DNA of 64,000 nucleotides, from contig NZ_CP051154.1 in assembly GCF_012317045.1 (NCBI RefSeq), positions 3,906,001 through 3,970,000 of the forward strand, read 5' to 3'. The notes beneath the pieces were generated by a model. It was not told the DNA's origin and did not search any database. It was given only the letters and a program-made list of their open reading frames with translations. This DNA comes from Leifsonia sp. PS1209. GTDB taxonomy: Bacteria > Actinomycetota > Actinomycetes > Actinomycetales > Microbacteriaceae. How positions within the stretch are numbered: the first letter of the stretch is position 1; every line of letters begins with the position of its first letter. The translations under genes and the position numbers were made by a program. Shown here one piece after another: positions 8,029 to 16,785 of this stretch.

Positions 8029-8340
8029 ATGACGATTTCCCACGCAGACCAGCGCGCGTGCGACCGCTTCCGCGCGGAGACCCACCTCGAGGCGCGCCCG
8101 GCAGCCGCGCCCTGCTACATCGTGCACGCTCTCGGCCGCGACTTCCGCGTGAGCGACGAGATGGCGCGCATCTTCCTGCGCCAGGTCGAGCGCGTGCTCG
8201 AAACGGACAGCTCGGCACTCGTCGTGCTGCGCCACCAGCACGGCGTCGAGCTGCTGCTCGTGCGCGACGACAACGCGTTCTCGATCCGGCAGGAAAGCAC
8301 GGTCGAGGCGACGCGGGAGGCGCACGCGCTGACCGCGTGA
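8029..8340 (+). CDS. Hypothetical protein, 103 aa
   Basis: A small soluble protein I do not recognise. It has no signal peptide or membrane segment; the central part (EMARIFLRQVERVLETDSSA then LVVLRHQHGVELLLVRDD) predicts a helix followed by beta strands. ATG 8029 has a strong ribosome site (ggagga, 5 bp upstream). Codon bias is like its neighbours, supporting a real gene. It ends 10 bp before the end of the convergent alpha/beta hydrolase gene. Confidence 0.65.
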   Translation: MTISHADQRACDRFRAETHLEARPAAAPCYIVHALGRDFRVSDEMARIFLRQVERVLETDSSALVVLRHQHGVELLLVRDDNAFSIRQESTVEATREAHALTA

Positions 8341-8350
8341 CCGCCCCGGA

Positions 8351-8920
8351 TCACGTGCTGGCGGACTCGGCAAGTCGGGATTCGAGGCGATCGAGGGCGT
8401 CCTTGCCGGTCGCCCAGTCTCCGAGCCCGCTGGCGGAGTTGATGTGCCCGGTGCTGCCCGCCACGAGGAGGCCACTCCCCCAGCCGTCCGCCAGCCCCTC
8501 GGCCTTCCGGCGGTCGCAGTACGGGTCGTCCGCACTCGCGACGACCACGCTCGCACACGGCAGCCGGTGCTCTCGCAGAGAGACGAAGGTCGGAGCATCC
8601 CGAGCCGGGAACGCCTCGCCCGCCGGATCCGGCGGCGCAACGAAGAACGCCCCGACCGGCCGCTCGACGGGTGCATGGCGCAGCCACTCGGACACTGCCC
8701 AGCAGCCGAGGCTGTGCGCGACCAGCACTATGCCGTCGACCCGCGGCTCGATGGCGCGCACGGCTCGCTCGATCGCGGCGACCCAGTCACCGAGCTCCGG
8801 ATGCGACCACGACACCGGCTCGATGCGGACCGCATCAGCACCCCACTGCTGCTGCCATCGCGTCTGCCAGTGCGTTGCGTCAGAGCCCCCGATACCGGGA
8901 ACGATCACGTGACCGATCAC
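8351..8920 (-). CDS. RBBP9/YdeN-type alpha/beta hydrolase
   Basis: A 189-residue serine hydrolase. The oxyanion region is VIVPGIGGSDATHWQTRWQ. The nucleophile Ser is in LVAHSLGCWAVSEW (an AHSLG elbow), the acidic residue is likely in VASADDPYC, and the catalytic His is in GSTGHINSASGLGDW. This arrangement matches the RBBP9/YdeN family. GTG 8920 is chosen because GAGGTGGCAG lies just upstream and the family begins there; the open frame extends further upstream without protein-like content. Substrate unknown, probably a small ester. Confidence 0.85.
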   Translation of the reverse strand: MIGHVIVPGIGGSDATHWQTRWQQQWGADAVRIEPVSWSHPELGDWVAAIERAVRAIEPRVDGIVLVAHSLGCWAVSEWLRHAPVERPVGAFFVAPPDPAGEAFPARDAPTFVSLREHRLPCASVVVASADDPYCDRRKAEGLADGWGSGLLVAGSTGHINSASGLGDWATGKDALDRLESRLAESAST

Positions 8921-9026
8921 CTGCCACCTCGTCTTCCATGCGCCCCGACCGGCGACCGGAGTTCTCGTAACCCAGCATGATGGCAGATGACCTCGATGCA
9001 GAGCGTGCGTGGCGAGTGCGCCCGGG

Positions 9027-9680
9027 TCACTCGCGCGCGAGCAGCGCCTGCAGCGGCCCCGGCACCCGCTCCGCCGGGAGCGCCAGCACGAGGGCACGCC
9101 CGTAGTGCTCCTTGCGTCCCGACGTCGTGCCGAGGAACCGGTGCAGCTGCTGCTCCACCGGCCGGAGGCGCTGCGCTGGCTGCTGCTGGAACATCCGGAA
9201 CAGGCGCAGATCGCCCTCGCGGGCCAGCACCTCCTCGACGCCGCGGACGCCGAGGGCGCCGATCAGTTCGCCCTCCAGGTCGGGGTGGCAGACGTGGATG
9301 TCGGAGGCGCGCATCCCCGCCCAGTGGAAGAACCGCACCTCGCCGGCGTCGCACAGGCCGCGGAGCGCCACGCCCATCCCGTTCGGTCCGAGCATGGCCA
9401 CGAACCTCCGGATGCTCATCGCACCACCCATCGGAAGCACCGCCCAGCCCTCGCCCGGCAGCTCCCTGCCGTGCAGTTCGGCGAGCGCCTCGACCGCTGC
9501 ACGGTCACTCGCACCCTCGACCAGGATGGCGGTGTCGATACCGCCGCCGCCACCGGGAGAGGGCGCGACGGGAGGGGGCGCGACGCCGGCCGCCCACGCC
9601 GACACGGCGTGCTCGAACGCACGCACCTCTGCGGTGCGCGAGCCACCCTCGGAGGGCCGGACGCTCGACGGCTCCGTCAC
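9027..9680 (-). CDS. TOPRIM-domain protein (OLD-type nuclease-like)
   Basis: A 217-residue protein whose central part is a TOPRIM fold. The conserved Glu lies in TAILVEGASDRAAVEALAEL (about 50-69) and later acidic positions are in ALRGLCDAGEVRFF. TOPRIM domains of this kind occur at the C-terminus of OLD/ABC-type nucleases and as stand-alone proteins in actinobacteria. No ATPase partner is adjacent, so this is a stand-alone form. The C-terminal part (RRFLGTTSGRKEHYGRALVL) is unassigned. Metal-dependent phosphotransfer or nuclease chemistry is an inference from the fold. Confidence 0.75.
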   Translation of the reverse strand: MTEPSSVRPSEGGSRTAEVRAFEHAVSAWAAGVAPPPVAPSPGGGGGIDTAILVEGASDRAAVEALAELHGRELPGEGWAVLPMGGAMSIRRFVAMLGPNGMGVALRGLCDAGEVRFFHWAGMRASDIHVCHPDLEGELIGALGVRGVEEVLAREGDLRLFRMFQQQPAQRLRPVEQQLHRFLGTTSGRKEHYGRALVLALPAERVPGPLQALLARE

Positions 9681-9764
9681 GCAGCCATTCTGGCACCGTG
9701 CCCCCTTCCCATCGACGGCGGGGCGCGTACGGTGCGTGGAACAACCACCACGGAGAGGACGACG

Positions 9765-10049
9765 ATGAAGGTAATCATTTTCCTGGCAGGCGCGGCCGTT
9801 GGCTTCGTGCTCGGGTCCCGGTCAGGGCGCAAGACCTACGACACCATCAAGCGTCAGGTCAGCGGGTTCACGCACTCCGACCCTGTTCAGCAGGTGAAGG
9901 GCGACGTCCGCGACCTCGCAGGCAAGGCGGCGTCCGAACTCGGCGACCGCGCGAGCGACCTGGTCGACAAGGCCAGCGGCAAGCTCGACGACATCACCGG
10001 CAAGAGCAGCAGCTCCAGCACGGGCAGCACGAGCCCCAGCGGGGCGTAG
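9765..10049 (+). CDS. YtxH-like small protein
   Basis: A 94-residue protein with one N-terminal membrane segment IIFLAGAAVGFVLGSRSGRK, followed by an amphipathic helical region (VKGDVRDLAGKAASELGDRA) and a Ser/Thr-rich tail. The GxAxGxxLGxRSGRKxY signature is that of YtxH/LEA-like envelope stress proteins. ATG 9765 is preceded by ggagagga. The role is unproven; such proteins are usually anchored at the membrane and linked to envelope or general stress. Confidence 0.75.
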   Translation: MKVIIFLAGAAVGFVLGSRSGRKTYDTIKRQVSGFTHSDPVQQVKGDVRDLAGKAASELGDRASDLVDKASGKLDDITGKSSSSSTGSTSPSGA

Positions 10050-10062
10050 GCGCACTGAGGGC

Positions 10063-10644
10063 TCAGGCGCCCTGCGGCGGGTCCGTCAGCAGGCCGACCC
10101 GCTCGGCGACGTATGCCTCGAACGCGACGGCATCGGCATCCGGTGTCGTCGCGTTCCAGCGCACGAGGGCGCGTCCGTCGCGCACGAACAGGGGGCCGGT
10201 GGATGCGCGCAGGCTCGCCGCATCCAGGTCGATGATCGCCGCGTCGTAGTTGACGGTCTCTCCGTCCGGGATGTGCCCGCGTTGCGCCGCTGCCCGGTAC
10301 GCGCGCCTGGTCTCGGCGGACTGCGACTGGTACGCGGGACGGCCGGGTGCGGTGGCGCGGATGATCGCCCCTGTCGCGCGCAGCACGCCCTGCCTGTCGA
10401 GCAGCAGCACGCCCAGCCGCCACACCCTGCCCACCGGCCGCAGCACAGGCTCCCGGGTGACGAGCAGCTTCCGGTGTCGCGGCACGAACTCGGCCAGCGC
10501 CTCGTCGCGCGCGCCCGCCGCATCCAGTCGTCGCACCGCCTCGGCGAGCGTCGACCGGATGAGCGTCACCGCTGCGTCGTCCCCGCTCGTCTGCTCCACG
10601 CAACGAGAATACTCATCAGGCCGAGAGTCCAGCCCGCCGAACAC
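10063..10644 (-). CDS. Conserved-looking hypothetical protein
   Basis: 193 residues, no membrane segment and no motif I recognise. The middle (VWRLGVLLLDRQGVLRATGA) and the end (RDGRALVRWNATTPDADAVA) read as beta-rich. GTG 10644 directly abuts the stop of the YciI-like gene (TGA-GTG), so the two are translationally coupled; GTG 10599 (MEQTSGDD) is an alternative start. Codon bias supports a real gene. Confidence 0.65.
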   Translation of the reverse strand: MFGGLDSRPDEYSRCVEQTSGDDAAVTLIRSTLAEAVRRLDAAGARDEALAEFVPRHRKLLVTREPVLRPVGRVWRLGVLLLDRQGVLRATGAIIRATAPGRPAYQSQSAETRRAYRAAAQRGHIPDGETVNYDAAIIDLDAASLRASTGPLFVRDGRALVRWNATTPDADAVAFEAYVAERVGLLTDPPQGA

Positions 10645-10977
10645 TCAGCCCAGCGGCCAGAGCTCCCGCACCTCGATGCGGCCGAACCGCGCCATCGGGT
10701 GCCGCGATGCCAGGTCGACGGCGTCGTCCATCGAGTCGCAGTCGATGACGTCGTAGCCGGCCACCCACTCCTTGGTCTCGGCGAACGGGCCGTCCGTCAC
10801 GTGGAGCCTGCCGCCGCGTACGCGGACGGTCTTCGCCTCCTCGATGGGGCGCAGGCGGTCGCCGTCCGGCTCCCTGCCGCGCGCATCCACCTCGGCGATC
10901 CAGTCGGCGATGGTGTCCTCGCTCTCGCGGTACGGTTCGCCGTCGAGCGCGGTGGTGATCAGAAACAAGTAGCGCAT
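10645..10977 (-). CDS. YciI/DGPF-domain protein
   Basis: 110 residues with the YCII-related fold used in actinobacteria next to ECF sigma factors. The family signature DGPFAETKEWVAGYDVIDC is at about residues 62-80, and the C-terminal helix/strand region (AVDLASRHPMARFGRIEVRE) is complete. It starts MRYLFLITT as usual. No ECF sigma gene is adjacent here; instead it is coupled to the hypothetical gene downstream. Function unknown; probably a small ligand-binding or enzyme-like fold. Confidence 0.85.
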   Translation of the reverse strand: MRYLFLITTALDGEPYRESEDTIADWIAEVDARGREPDGDRLRPIEEAKTVRVRGGRLHVTDGPFAETKEWVAGYDVIDCDSMDDAVDLASRHPMARFGRIEVRELWPLG

Positions 10978-11074
10978 TCCGTGCCTCCTGAAGGGTGACG
11001 TTACGGTACTGCGTCGAACGGGACGGCCGGATTTCGACGTATGGTGGCCTCACCCCGACAGGAACAGGAAGAGC

Positions 11075-11587
11075 ATGGTCGCCCACGTCACCCCGCGCCT
11101 CGAACAGCAGCTGCGCGACATCTTCGACAAGCGGGACAGGCAGAACATGCAGCCGACCATCGACGCCTTCCTGGAGGTGCTCGCCGAGAACCCAGGCAAC
11201 GCGTACGTGCTGTACGACGTCGGCGGCTCGTACGACACCGCCGGCGAGGAGGAGACGGCGCTCGGCTACTACGAGCAGGCGATGGATGCCGGGCTCACCG
11301 GGGACACGCTCCGCCGCTGCCTGCTGCAGTACGGAAGCACGCTGCGGAACCTGGGCAGGTTCGACGAGTCGCTCGCCGCCCTCGAGCAGGCGCTCGCCCT
11401 GTATCCGAAGTCGGAGTCGGTGCGGATGTGGCACGCGCTCTCTCTGCACGCGGCCGGGCGCAGCGACGCGGCGGTGGCCGAGCTGATGGAGCTGGCGGTC
11501 GACCACATCCGGACGGAGGACCTGCTGCGCTACGAGGCGGCGATCCGCGGCAACGCGGAGTACCTGCACTCGCTCGACCGCGGCTGA
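11075..11587 (+). CDS. Tetratricopeptide-repeat protein
   Basis: 170 residues made mostly of TPR-type helix pairs: NAYVLYDVGGSYDTAGEEET then ALGYYEQAMDAG, and STLRNLGRFDESLAALEQAL then ALYPKSES, and HALSLHAAGRSDAAVAELME. No signal peptide, so cytoplasmic, probably a protein-protein adaptor. ATG 11075 follows acaggaagagc. It stands alone between the YciI pair and the AEC transporter, which converges on it. Confidence 0.85.
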   Translation: MVAHVTPRLEQQLRDIFDKRDRQNMQPTIDAFLEVLAENPGNAYVLYDVGGSYDTAGEEETALGYYEQAMDAGLTGDTLRRCLLQYGSTLRNLGRFDESLAALEQALALYPKSESVRMWHALSLHAAGRSDAAVAELMELAVDHIRTEDLLRYEAAIRGNAEYLHSLDRG

Positions 11588-11614
11588 CGCGGCGCGGAGC
11601 GCGTAGCGGCGCAG

Positions 11615-12535
11615 CTACGCCAGCAGCGCCGCGATCAGCAGGAGGGCGGGCACCGCGAACAGCGTCGTGAGCAGCACCACATCCCGCGCCACGGTCATCC
11701 CGCGCTCGTAGCGGGCGGCGAAGTTGTAGACGTTCTGGGCGGCGGGCAGTGCGGCGAGCGCGACGGCAGCGAACAGCGCGTGCCCGTGCATCCCGAACCC
11801 GAGCCAGGCGACCAGGAACGCGATCAGCGGCATGACCGCCGCCTTGATGACGGAGGCGGTGATGATCTCGATCCTGCCGTGGTCGGCGCGCAGCGGGCGT
11901 GAGCCGTGCAGCGACATCCCGAACGCCATCAGCACCAGGGGCACTGCGGCCCCGCCGAGCAGCACGAACGGCTGGAACACCGCATCCGGCAACCGGAGGC
12001 CGCTGAGGTTGATCAGGATGCCGAGCACCGAGGCGATGATCATCGGGTTGCGGACCGGCTGCGTGAGGATGGAGCGCACGGACACCGACGAGCGCGAGGT
12101 GATGTCGAGCACGGTGAGGGCGATCGGCGCGAACACGATCAGCTGCAGCAGCAGCACCGGAGCGACGTATGTCGCACTGCCTAGCACGTAGACGGCCACG
12201 GGCAGGCCGATGTTGTTGGCGTTGACGTACCCGGCTCCGAGCGCGCCGATGGTGGTCTCTGCCGCCCCTCGCCGGAAGAAGAGGCGCGAGAGCAGCACGA
12301 ACAATCCGGCAGCGGAGATGGCGGCGACCCCGGAGATGAGCAGCTGCGCGGAGAACACGACGTGCAGGTCTGCCCTGGCCAGGGTGACGAACAGCAGCGC
12401 GGGGTTGGTGACGAAGAACGCGATCCTGTTGAGGACGAACGACGCCTGCGGTCCGCCGATGCCCAGCCGCCCTGCCACGTAGCCGACGGCGATCACGAAC
12501 GCGATGATCGCGAACCCGATCACCACTCCGCCCAT
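11615..12535 (-). CDS. AEC (auxin efflux carrier) family transporter
   Basis: A 306-residue membrane protein with about ten hydrophobic segments split in two halves of five, as in the AEC/MleP family. Typical features are GRLGIGGPQASFVLNRIAFF near the N-terminus, NPALLFVTLA, and ANNIGLPVAVYVLG in the middle. Members export or exchange organic acids or amino acids; the substrate is not readable. Start ATG 12535 (GGVVIGFAIIAF). Confidence 0.88.
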   Translation of the reverse strand: MGGVVIGFAIIAFVIAVGYVAGRLGIGGPQASFVLNRIAFFVTNPALLFVTLARADLHVVFSAQLLISGVAAISAAGLFVLLSRLFFRRGAAETTIGALGAGYVNANNIGLPVAVYVLGSATYVAPVLLLQLIVFAPIALTVLDITSRSSVSVRSILTQPVRNPMIIASVLGILINLSGLRLPDAVFQPFVLLGGAAVPLVLMAFGMSLHGSRPLRADHGRIEIITASVIKAAVMPLIAFLVAWLGFGMHGHALFAAVALAALPAAQNVYNFAARYERGMTVARDVVLLTTLFAVPALLLIAALLA

Positions 12536-12795
12536 CCCTCCACCATACGGCCGTTGCCGTCCGTTGCCTCGCGGCTGCCACCCACACCCACACCAGTTCT
12601 CCGCTCACGCGGAAATCTGCGCGCTCGCGACCGCGAGCTCCGTCCGGACGGGGATCAGCGCGGCGTGTCGGCCGGCTACTCCTGCGTTGCGCGCGGCGCG
12701 CGTTCGACCGGAGTTCCCGGCCGACTCGCCGCCGAATTCTCCGCTTGAACGGAGTTCGCGGTCGTGAGCGCCGAATGTTCCGCTCGGGCGGCAGC

Positions 12796-12835
12796 GGGGC
12801 GGTGGGGTGGGGGCGGTGGGGGCGAGGCGGTGGGG
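12796..12835 (+). other. G-quadruplex-forming motif
   Basis: Five tracts of four or five G (12796-12799, 12804-12807, 12809-12813, 12818-12822, 12832-12835) are separated by loops of 1, 4 and up to 9 nt. This meets the usual G4 pattern on the + strand, about 55 nt before the APC permease start. Confidence 0.6.
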
Positions 12836-12876
12836 ATCGGGCGGAAGCGGCGGCGGCGGGCGCCGCGAAAGAAACG

Positions 12877-12882
12877 TAAAAT
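12877..12882 (+). promoter_or_regulatory. Probable -10 element of a leaderless promoter
   Basis: TAAAAT lies 8 nt before GTG 12891, the right distance for transcription to start at the start codon. No ribosome site precedes that GTG. Confidence 0.45.
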
Positions 12883-12890
12883 GTCTGCAC

Positions 12891-14312
12891 GTGACTCAAA
12901 CGCGCAAGCTTCCGGTGCTCGTCCTGGCCGGCATGGTCGTCGGCTCGATGGTCGGGGCCGGCGTGTTCTCGCTGCCTGGGACGTTCGCCGGGGCGACGGG
13001 CGCGATCGGCGCCATCGTCGCGTGGGCCATCGCCGGGGCCGGGATGCTCACGCTCGTGTTCGTCTTCCAGCGGCTGGCTGTGCGGAAGCCGGCGCTCGAC
13101 TCCGGCATCTACGCGTACGCCAAGGCCGGGTTCGGCGACTACGTCGGGTTCTTCTCCGCGTTCGGCTACTGGGCGAGTGGATGCGCCGGGAACGTCACGT
13201 ACTGGGTGCTCATCGGCTCCACCATCGGCGCCCTGTTCCCGGCGTTCGGGGCGGGGAACACCGTGCTCGCCGTGGCCGTGTCGACGGTGGGCGTGTGGGG
13301 GTTCTTCCTGCTGATCCGGCGCGGGGTGCCGCAGGCGGCGTTCATCAACACCATCGTGGCCGTCGCCAAGGTGGTCCCGCTGGTGATCTTCCTGGTGATC
13401 GTCGTGGCCATCGGCTTCAACTGGGATACCTTCACGCTCAACCTGTGGGGCACGGGCAGCCCGGATGCGTCGTCGCTGTTCGGGCAGATCCAGAAGACGA
13501 TGCTGCTGACCGTCTTCGTGTTCCTCGGCGTCGAGGGCGCGTCCGTGTACTCCCGCTACGCGAAGAGCCGCCGCGACGTCGGCCGCGCCACGCTGCTCGG
13601 GTTCCTCAGCGTGCTGTGCCTGTTCGTGCTCATCACGGTGCTGTCGTTCGGCGTCGCTCCGCGGGCGGAGATCGGCGGGATGCGGGAGCCGTCCGTCGCG
13701 AGCGTGCTGCAGGTGATCGTCGGGCCGTGGGGGTACACGCTGATCAGCGTCGGTCTCGTGGTCTCGGTGCTCGGCGCATACCTGTCCTGGACGCTGATGG
13801 CGTCCGAGGTGCTGTTCACCTCGGCGAAGAATGAGGACGCTCCCCGGTTCCTGGCGGCGGTGAGCAGACGCGGCGTCCCGGTGGCCGCGCTGGTGCTGAC
13901 GACCCTGCTGGTGCAGGCGCTGCTGATCGTGACGCTGTTCTCGGAGAACGCGTTCCAGTTCATGCTGAGCCTCTGCAGCTCGCTCGCCCTCATCCCGTAC
14001 GTGCTGACGGCCGGGTACGCGCTGAAGCTCGAGACGCGGGCCGGCGACGATCCGGGCGGACGCAGCCGCCGCGGGCTGACGGTGGCGATCATCGCGACCG
14101 TCTACACACTGTTCCTGATCGTCGCCGCGGGGCCTGGCTACCTGCTGCTGACGTTCATCATCTACGCTCCGGGCACGCTGCTGTTCGTCGCGGCGCGGCG
14201 GGAACGCGGCCTGCGGGTGTTCCGGCCGTTCGAGGCGGTGCTCTGCGTCCTGGCCGTGTTGCTGGCTGTCGCGGCGATCGTCTCGCTCGCGGCCGGCTGG
14301 ATCAAGATCTAG
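12891..14312 (+). CDS. APC-family basic amino acid antiporter (ArcD-like)
   Basis: A 473-residue, about twelve-segment permease of the amino acid-polyamine-organocation family. The substrate-binding consensus in the first helix is MVVGSMVGAGVFSLPGTF, and GVEGASVYSRYAKSRRDVGR in the sixth helix/loop is characteristic of arginine/ornithine-type antiporters. Start GTG 12891 is preferred to upstream codons because it gives the short polar N-terminus (TQTRKLPVLVLAGMV) and fits a leaderless promoter. No arginine deiminase genes are adjacent, so the substrate stays an inference. Confidence 0.85.
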   Translation: MTQTRKLPVLVLAGMVVGSMVGAGVFSLPGTFAGATGAIGAIVAWAIAGAGMLTLVFVFQRLAVRKPALDSGIYAYAKAGFGDYVGFFSAFGYWASGCAGNVTYWVLIGSTIGALFPAFGAGNTVLAVAVSTVGVWGFFLLIRRGVPQAAFINTIVAVAKVVPLVIFLVIVVAIGFNWDTFTLNLWGTGSPDASSLFGQIQKTMLLTVFVFLGVEGASVYSRYAKSRRDVGRATLLGFLSVLCLFVLITVLSFGVAPRAEIGGMREPSVASVLQVIVGPWGYTLISVGLVVSVLGAYLSWTLMASEVLFTSAKNEDAPRFLAAVSRRGVPVAALVLTTLLVQALLIVTLFSENAFQFMLSLCSSLALIPYVLTAGYALKLETRAGDDPGGRSRRGLTVAIIATVYTLFLIVAAGPGYLLLTFIIYAPGTLLFVAARRERGLRVFRPFEAVLCVLAVLLAVAAIVSLAAGWIKI

Positions 14313-14318
14313 GGAGCG

Positions 14319-15158
14319 TCACCCGAGGTCCGCGGCCGAGCGGCCGCGCCCCGAGACCCGGACCGCGACGGCGATCATCAGCAGCACGACCGCAGCGGCG
14401 ATGGCCGTGATGGCGACGGGCGCGGACTCCAGCGTGCCGGTGAGCCGGGACACGCCGATCCAGGCGAGCCCCCACGCGCTCGCGATGGCGGGAGCCAGCC
14501 TGCCTCGGTCCCAGATCGCCAGGGCGGCGCCGAGGATGGCGGCGACCACCACGAGCGCCATGCCCCAGGCGTGCGGGCTCCAGCCGAAGCCGTCGAAGCC
14601 GGCGGCGACGAGCAGGCTGGTGACGTTGGCGACCGTCGCGACCATCACCCAGCCGAGGTAGAGGCCGGTGGTGCCGTCGAACAGGATCGCGTCGGCCGTC
14701 GTTCCGCCCGGGATGCGCTGCAGCAGCACGAAGGCCACGATCAGCACCACGAGCAGCGCGGCGATGAGCACCGCGGAGAGGGCGAGCATCCCGAACTGCA
14801 CGCTCAGGATCCAGGCGGCGTTGAGGAGCAGCGAGGCGAGCATCCAGTATCCGATGCGGCGCTGGCGGGTCTTGGCGGCCTGCGACGGGAGCGCCTGCCA
14901 GATGGCGTAGCCGAGGAGGCCGAGGTAGATCACCGACCAGATCGAGAAGGCGGGGCCTGCCGGGGAGAGCATTGTGGCGTCGGCGCTGAGCGCTCCGCCC
15001 GCCGCCTTCTGGATGGGGGTGCCTCCCGCCGCTCCGGAGCCGATGAACGCGCCGATCACGGCGAGGACGGCGCCGACGACGACGGCGACCTGGCGCACCC
15101 GGTCGGCGGCGACGGGGCGGGTCGCGGTGGCGGCGTCGGTGACAGCGGTGGTCGACAT
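14319..15158 (-). CDS. TspO/MBR-like multi-pass membrane protein
   Basis: 279 residues with about eight hydrophobic segments. The region LSPAGPAFSIWSVIYLGLLG (about 65-84) and GYWMLASLLLNAAWILSVQF match actinobacterial proteins called tryptophan-rich sensory/TspO-like, though it is nearly twice as long as classical TspO (about 160 aa). Start ATG 15158 (MSTTAVTDAA); an in-frame GTG a few codons upstream is possible. It converges with the APC permease with 6 bp between stops. Function (porphyrin or lipid transport, signalling) not established for this long form. Confidence 0.7.
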   Translation of the reverse strand: MSTTAVTDAATATRPVAADRVRQVAVVVGAVLAVIGAFIGSGAAGGTPIQKAAGGALSADATMLSPAGPAFSIWSVIYLGLLGYAIWQALPSQAAKTRQRRIGYWMLASLLLNAAWILSVQFGMLALSAVLIAALLVVLIVAFVLLQRIPGGTTADAILFDGTTGLYLGWVMVATVANVTSLLVAAGFDGFGWSPHAWGMALVVVAAILGAALAIWDRGRLAPAIASAWGLAWIGVSRLTGTLESAPVAITAIAAAVVLLMIAVAVRVSGRGRSAADLG

Positions 15159-15190
15159 GCCGGTCACGATATCCCTAGCCCGGCTAGATA

Positions 15191-15982
15191 TCAACGGGAC
15201 GAGGTGGCCACCACGACGGTCGTGTCGTATTCGTCCGATGCGACCGTGCGCACCAGCAGCCCCGCCTCCTCGAACAGCGCGGCCGTCCGGGCCGCCTGCT
15301 CGCCGCTCGTCTCGATCAGCAGCGAACCGCCGGGAGCCAGCCACGCGGCGGCCTCTGCCGCGACGCGGCGCTGCACCGCCAGCCCGTCGGCGCCGCCGTC
15401 GAGCGCTACAGCCGGCTCATAGAGGCGCGCCTCCGGAGGCATCAATGCTATGGCTTCGGTCGGGACGTACGGCGCGTTCACCGCGAGCACGTCCACCCGC
15501 CCGCGCAGGGAGGCGGGGAGAGCGTTGAACAGATCGCCCTCGTACACCGTGCCCCTCGGCTCGATGTTCTCCCGCGCAGAGCGCACGGCCGCCGGCTCGA
15601 TGTCGCAGGCGACCAGCTCGACGCCGTCGCCCACCCGGGATGCGATGGCAGCGCCGATCGCACCGGCACCGCAGCACAGGTCGAGCACCACCGCATCCGG
15701 AGCCGCGAGTGCCACCGCCTGCTCCACCAGGAACTCGGTGCGGTGCCTGGGCACGAAGACGCCGGGAGCGACCCGGATGCGCAGGCCGCAGAACTCCGCC
15801 CAGCCGATCAGCGGTTCCAGCGGAAGGCCGGAGACGCGCTTGGCGACCAGGTCTTCCAGCTGGTCGGCGTCCGTGGCCGCCTCCGCGATGAGGCGCGCCT
15901 CGTCCTCCGCGAACACGCATCCCGCCGCGCGGAGACGGGCGACGATGGCGGGATCGGGATGGGGGTCTGTCACGGTGGTCAT
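15191..15982 (-). CDS. PrmC/HemK-like protein N5-glutamine methyltransferase
   Basis: A 263-residue class I SAM-dependent methyltransferase. Motif I is VVLDLCCGAGAIGAAIA; the PrmC-type substrate motif is NAPYVPTEAIALMPPEARLY, with NAPY where PrmC has NPPY; the upstream part (PLEPLIGWAEFCGLRIRVAP) is the N-terminal linker of that family. It is probably an actinobacterial paralogue rather than the housekeeping prmC, which sits with prfA. ATG 15982 gives MTTVTDPHPD; a longer start at 16024 is less likely. Predicted role: methylation of a Gln in a protein target. Confidence 0.85.
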   Translation of the reverse strand: MTTVTDPHPDPAIVARLRAAGCVFAEDEARLIAEAATDADQLEDLVAKRVSGLPLEPLIGWAEFCGLRIRVAPGVFVPRHRTEFLVEQAVALAAPDAVVLDLCCGAGAIGAAIASRVGDGVELVACDIEPAAVRSARENIEPRGTVYEGDLFNALPASLRGRVDVLAVNAPYVPTEAIALMPPEARLYEPAVALDGGADGLAVQRRVAAEAAAWLAPGGSLLIETSGEQAARTAALFEEAGLLVRTVASDEYDTTVVVATSSR

Positions 15983-16062
15983 GCTAGCTCGCGCGACAGA
16001 ATCCCGAAGCGGGCATCCGCACAAGACCTTGACCTGACCGGCTCAGGCGGTATGGATGGTCT

Positions 16063-16395
16063 ATGAAACGCATCCACTACGCGAGCGGGTCCTTAGTGAC
16101 CGGTGACGCGATCGCCGACGTGATTTTGCGTTATGCCGCTGCGCTGGCGGAGCATCGAACGGCTGCGGAGCTGGCGGTGCCTGCTGTCGGAGAGGACGGC
16201 GCGGTCACGGAGGTGCTGCTCGTGCTCGGTCCGGCCAGTCAGATGCTCGCGGAGCACCTGCCGGGGACGGACGAGTTCGTGGACGAGGAGTTCGTGGACT
16301 CGTTCGAGAAGAAGGTGGCAGCGCTGGGCACCAAGGCCGGGTTCGTCACGAAGGGAACGGAAGAGTCGGACGACCTCGACTTGGACTATCTCTGA
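16063..16395 (+). CDS. Hypothetical protein, 110 aa
   Basis: Starts MKRIHYASGSLVTGDAIADV and contains a central helical part (ILRYAAALAEHRTAAELAVP) and a very acidic end (EESDDLDLDYL). I do not recognise the family. Codon bias is good. ATG 16063 has only a weak upstream site. The next gene, 103 bp downstream, is also short and acidic at the C-terminus, so they may be functionally paired. Confidence 0.6.
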   Translation: MKRIHYASGSLVTGDAIADVILRYAAALAEHRTAAELAVPAVGEDGAVTEVLLVLGPASQMLAEHLPGTDEFVDEEFVDSFEKKVAALGTKAGFVTKGTEESDDLDLDYL

Positions 16396-16498
16396 TGCTC
16401 AGTTTCCTGGCAGCTTCCGAAAGTTCTCCCGATGCACTGGCGCATCCGGAAACGCCGCGTACTATCACGACGAGATAGCTAAGGACACGGGAGAGGGC

Positions 16499-16768
16499 AT
16501 GCAGGTGTTCCACGTCTACATCGACGACCTTCGGTTCACCTTCGTCGACCGCGCTCCCGTGGAGGAGCTGAAGAGCAGCGTCGTCAAGGCGAGTCGATCC
16601 GATGGTGATTTCATCCAGATCACCCAATCGAGCAGGCCGCCGAGCGAGGTGTTCATCACGGCGCAGACGAAAGTCAGGATCGAGACGGCAACCATCCCGC
16701 GCGATCCCGGCGACGGCGGGTCGGACGACGACGACGCCTTCTGGTTCGACTTCGACTCGCTGAACTGA
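16499..16768 (+). CDS. Hypothetical protein, 89 aa
   Basis: ATG 16499 follows gggagagg, a good ribosome site; the open frame extends further upstream but without protein-like content. The protein reads MQVFHVYIDDLRFTFVDRAP and ends in an acidic stretch (SDDDDAFWFDFDSLN). The middle (DGDFIQITQSSRPPSEVFIT) predicts beta strands. Family unknown. It ends 17 bp before the FAD-Rieske oxidoreductase and is probably co-transcribed with it. Confidence 0.6.
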   Translation: MQVFHVYIDDLRFTFVDRAPVEELKSSVVKASRSDGDFIQITQSSRPPSEVFITAQTKVRIETATIPRDPGDGGSDDDDAFWFDFDSLN

Positions 16769-16785
16769 GCGACACCGCACCCGAC

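Larger units (their letters stand above)
12540..12890. other. 350-bp intergenic region with G-tracts and short palindromic repeats
   Basis: No gene is supported between the AEC start and the APC permease. It holds three copies of a short hairpin-like word (TTCTCCGCT-N4-CGGA at 12597-12613 and 12737-12753; a variant at 12778-12791), a run of G-tracts (12796-12835) and a probable -10 element for the downstream gene. Confidence 0.6.
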
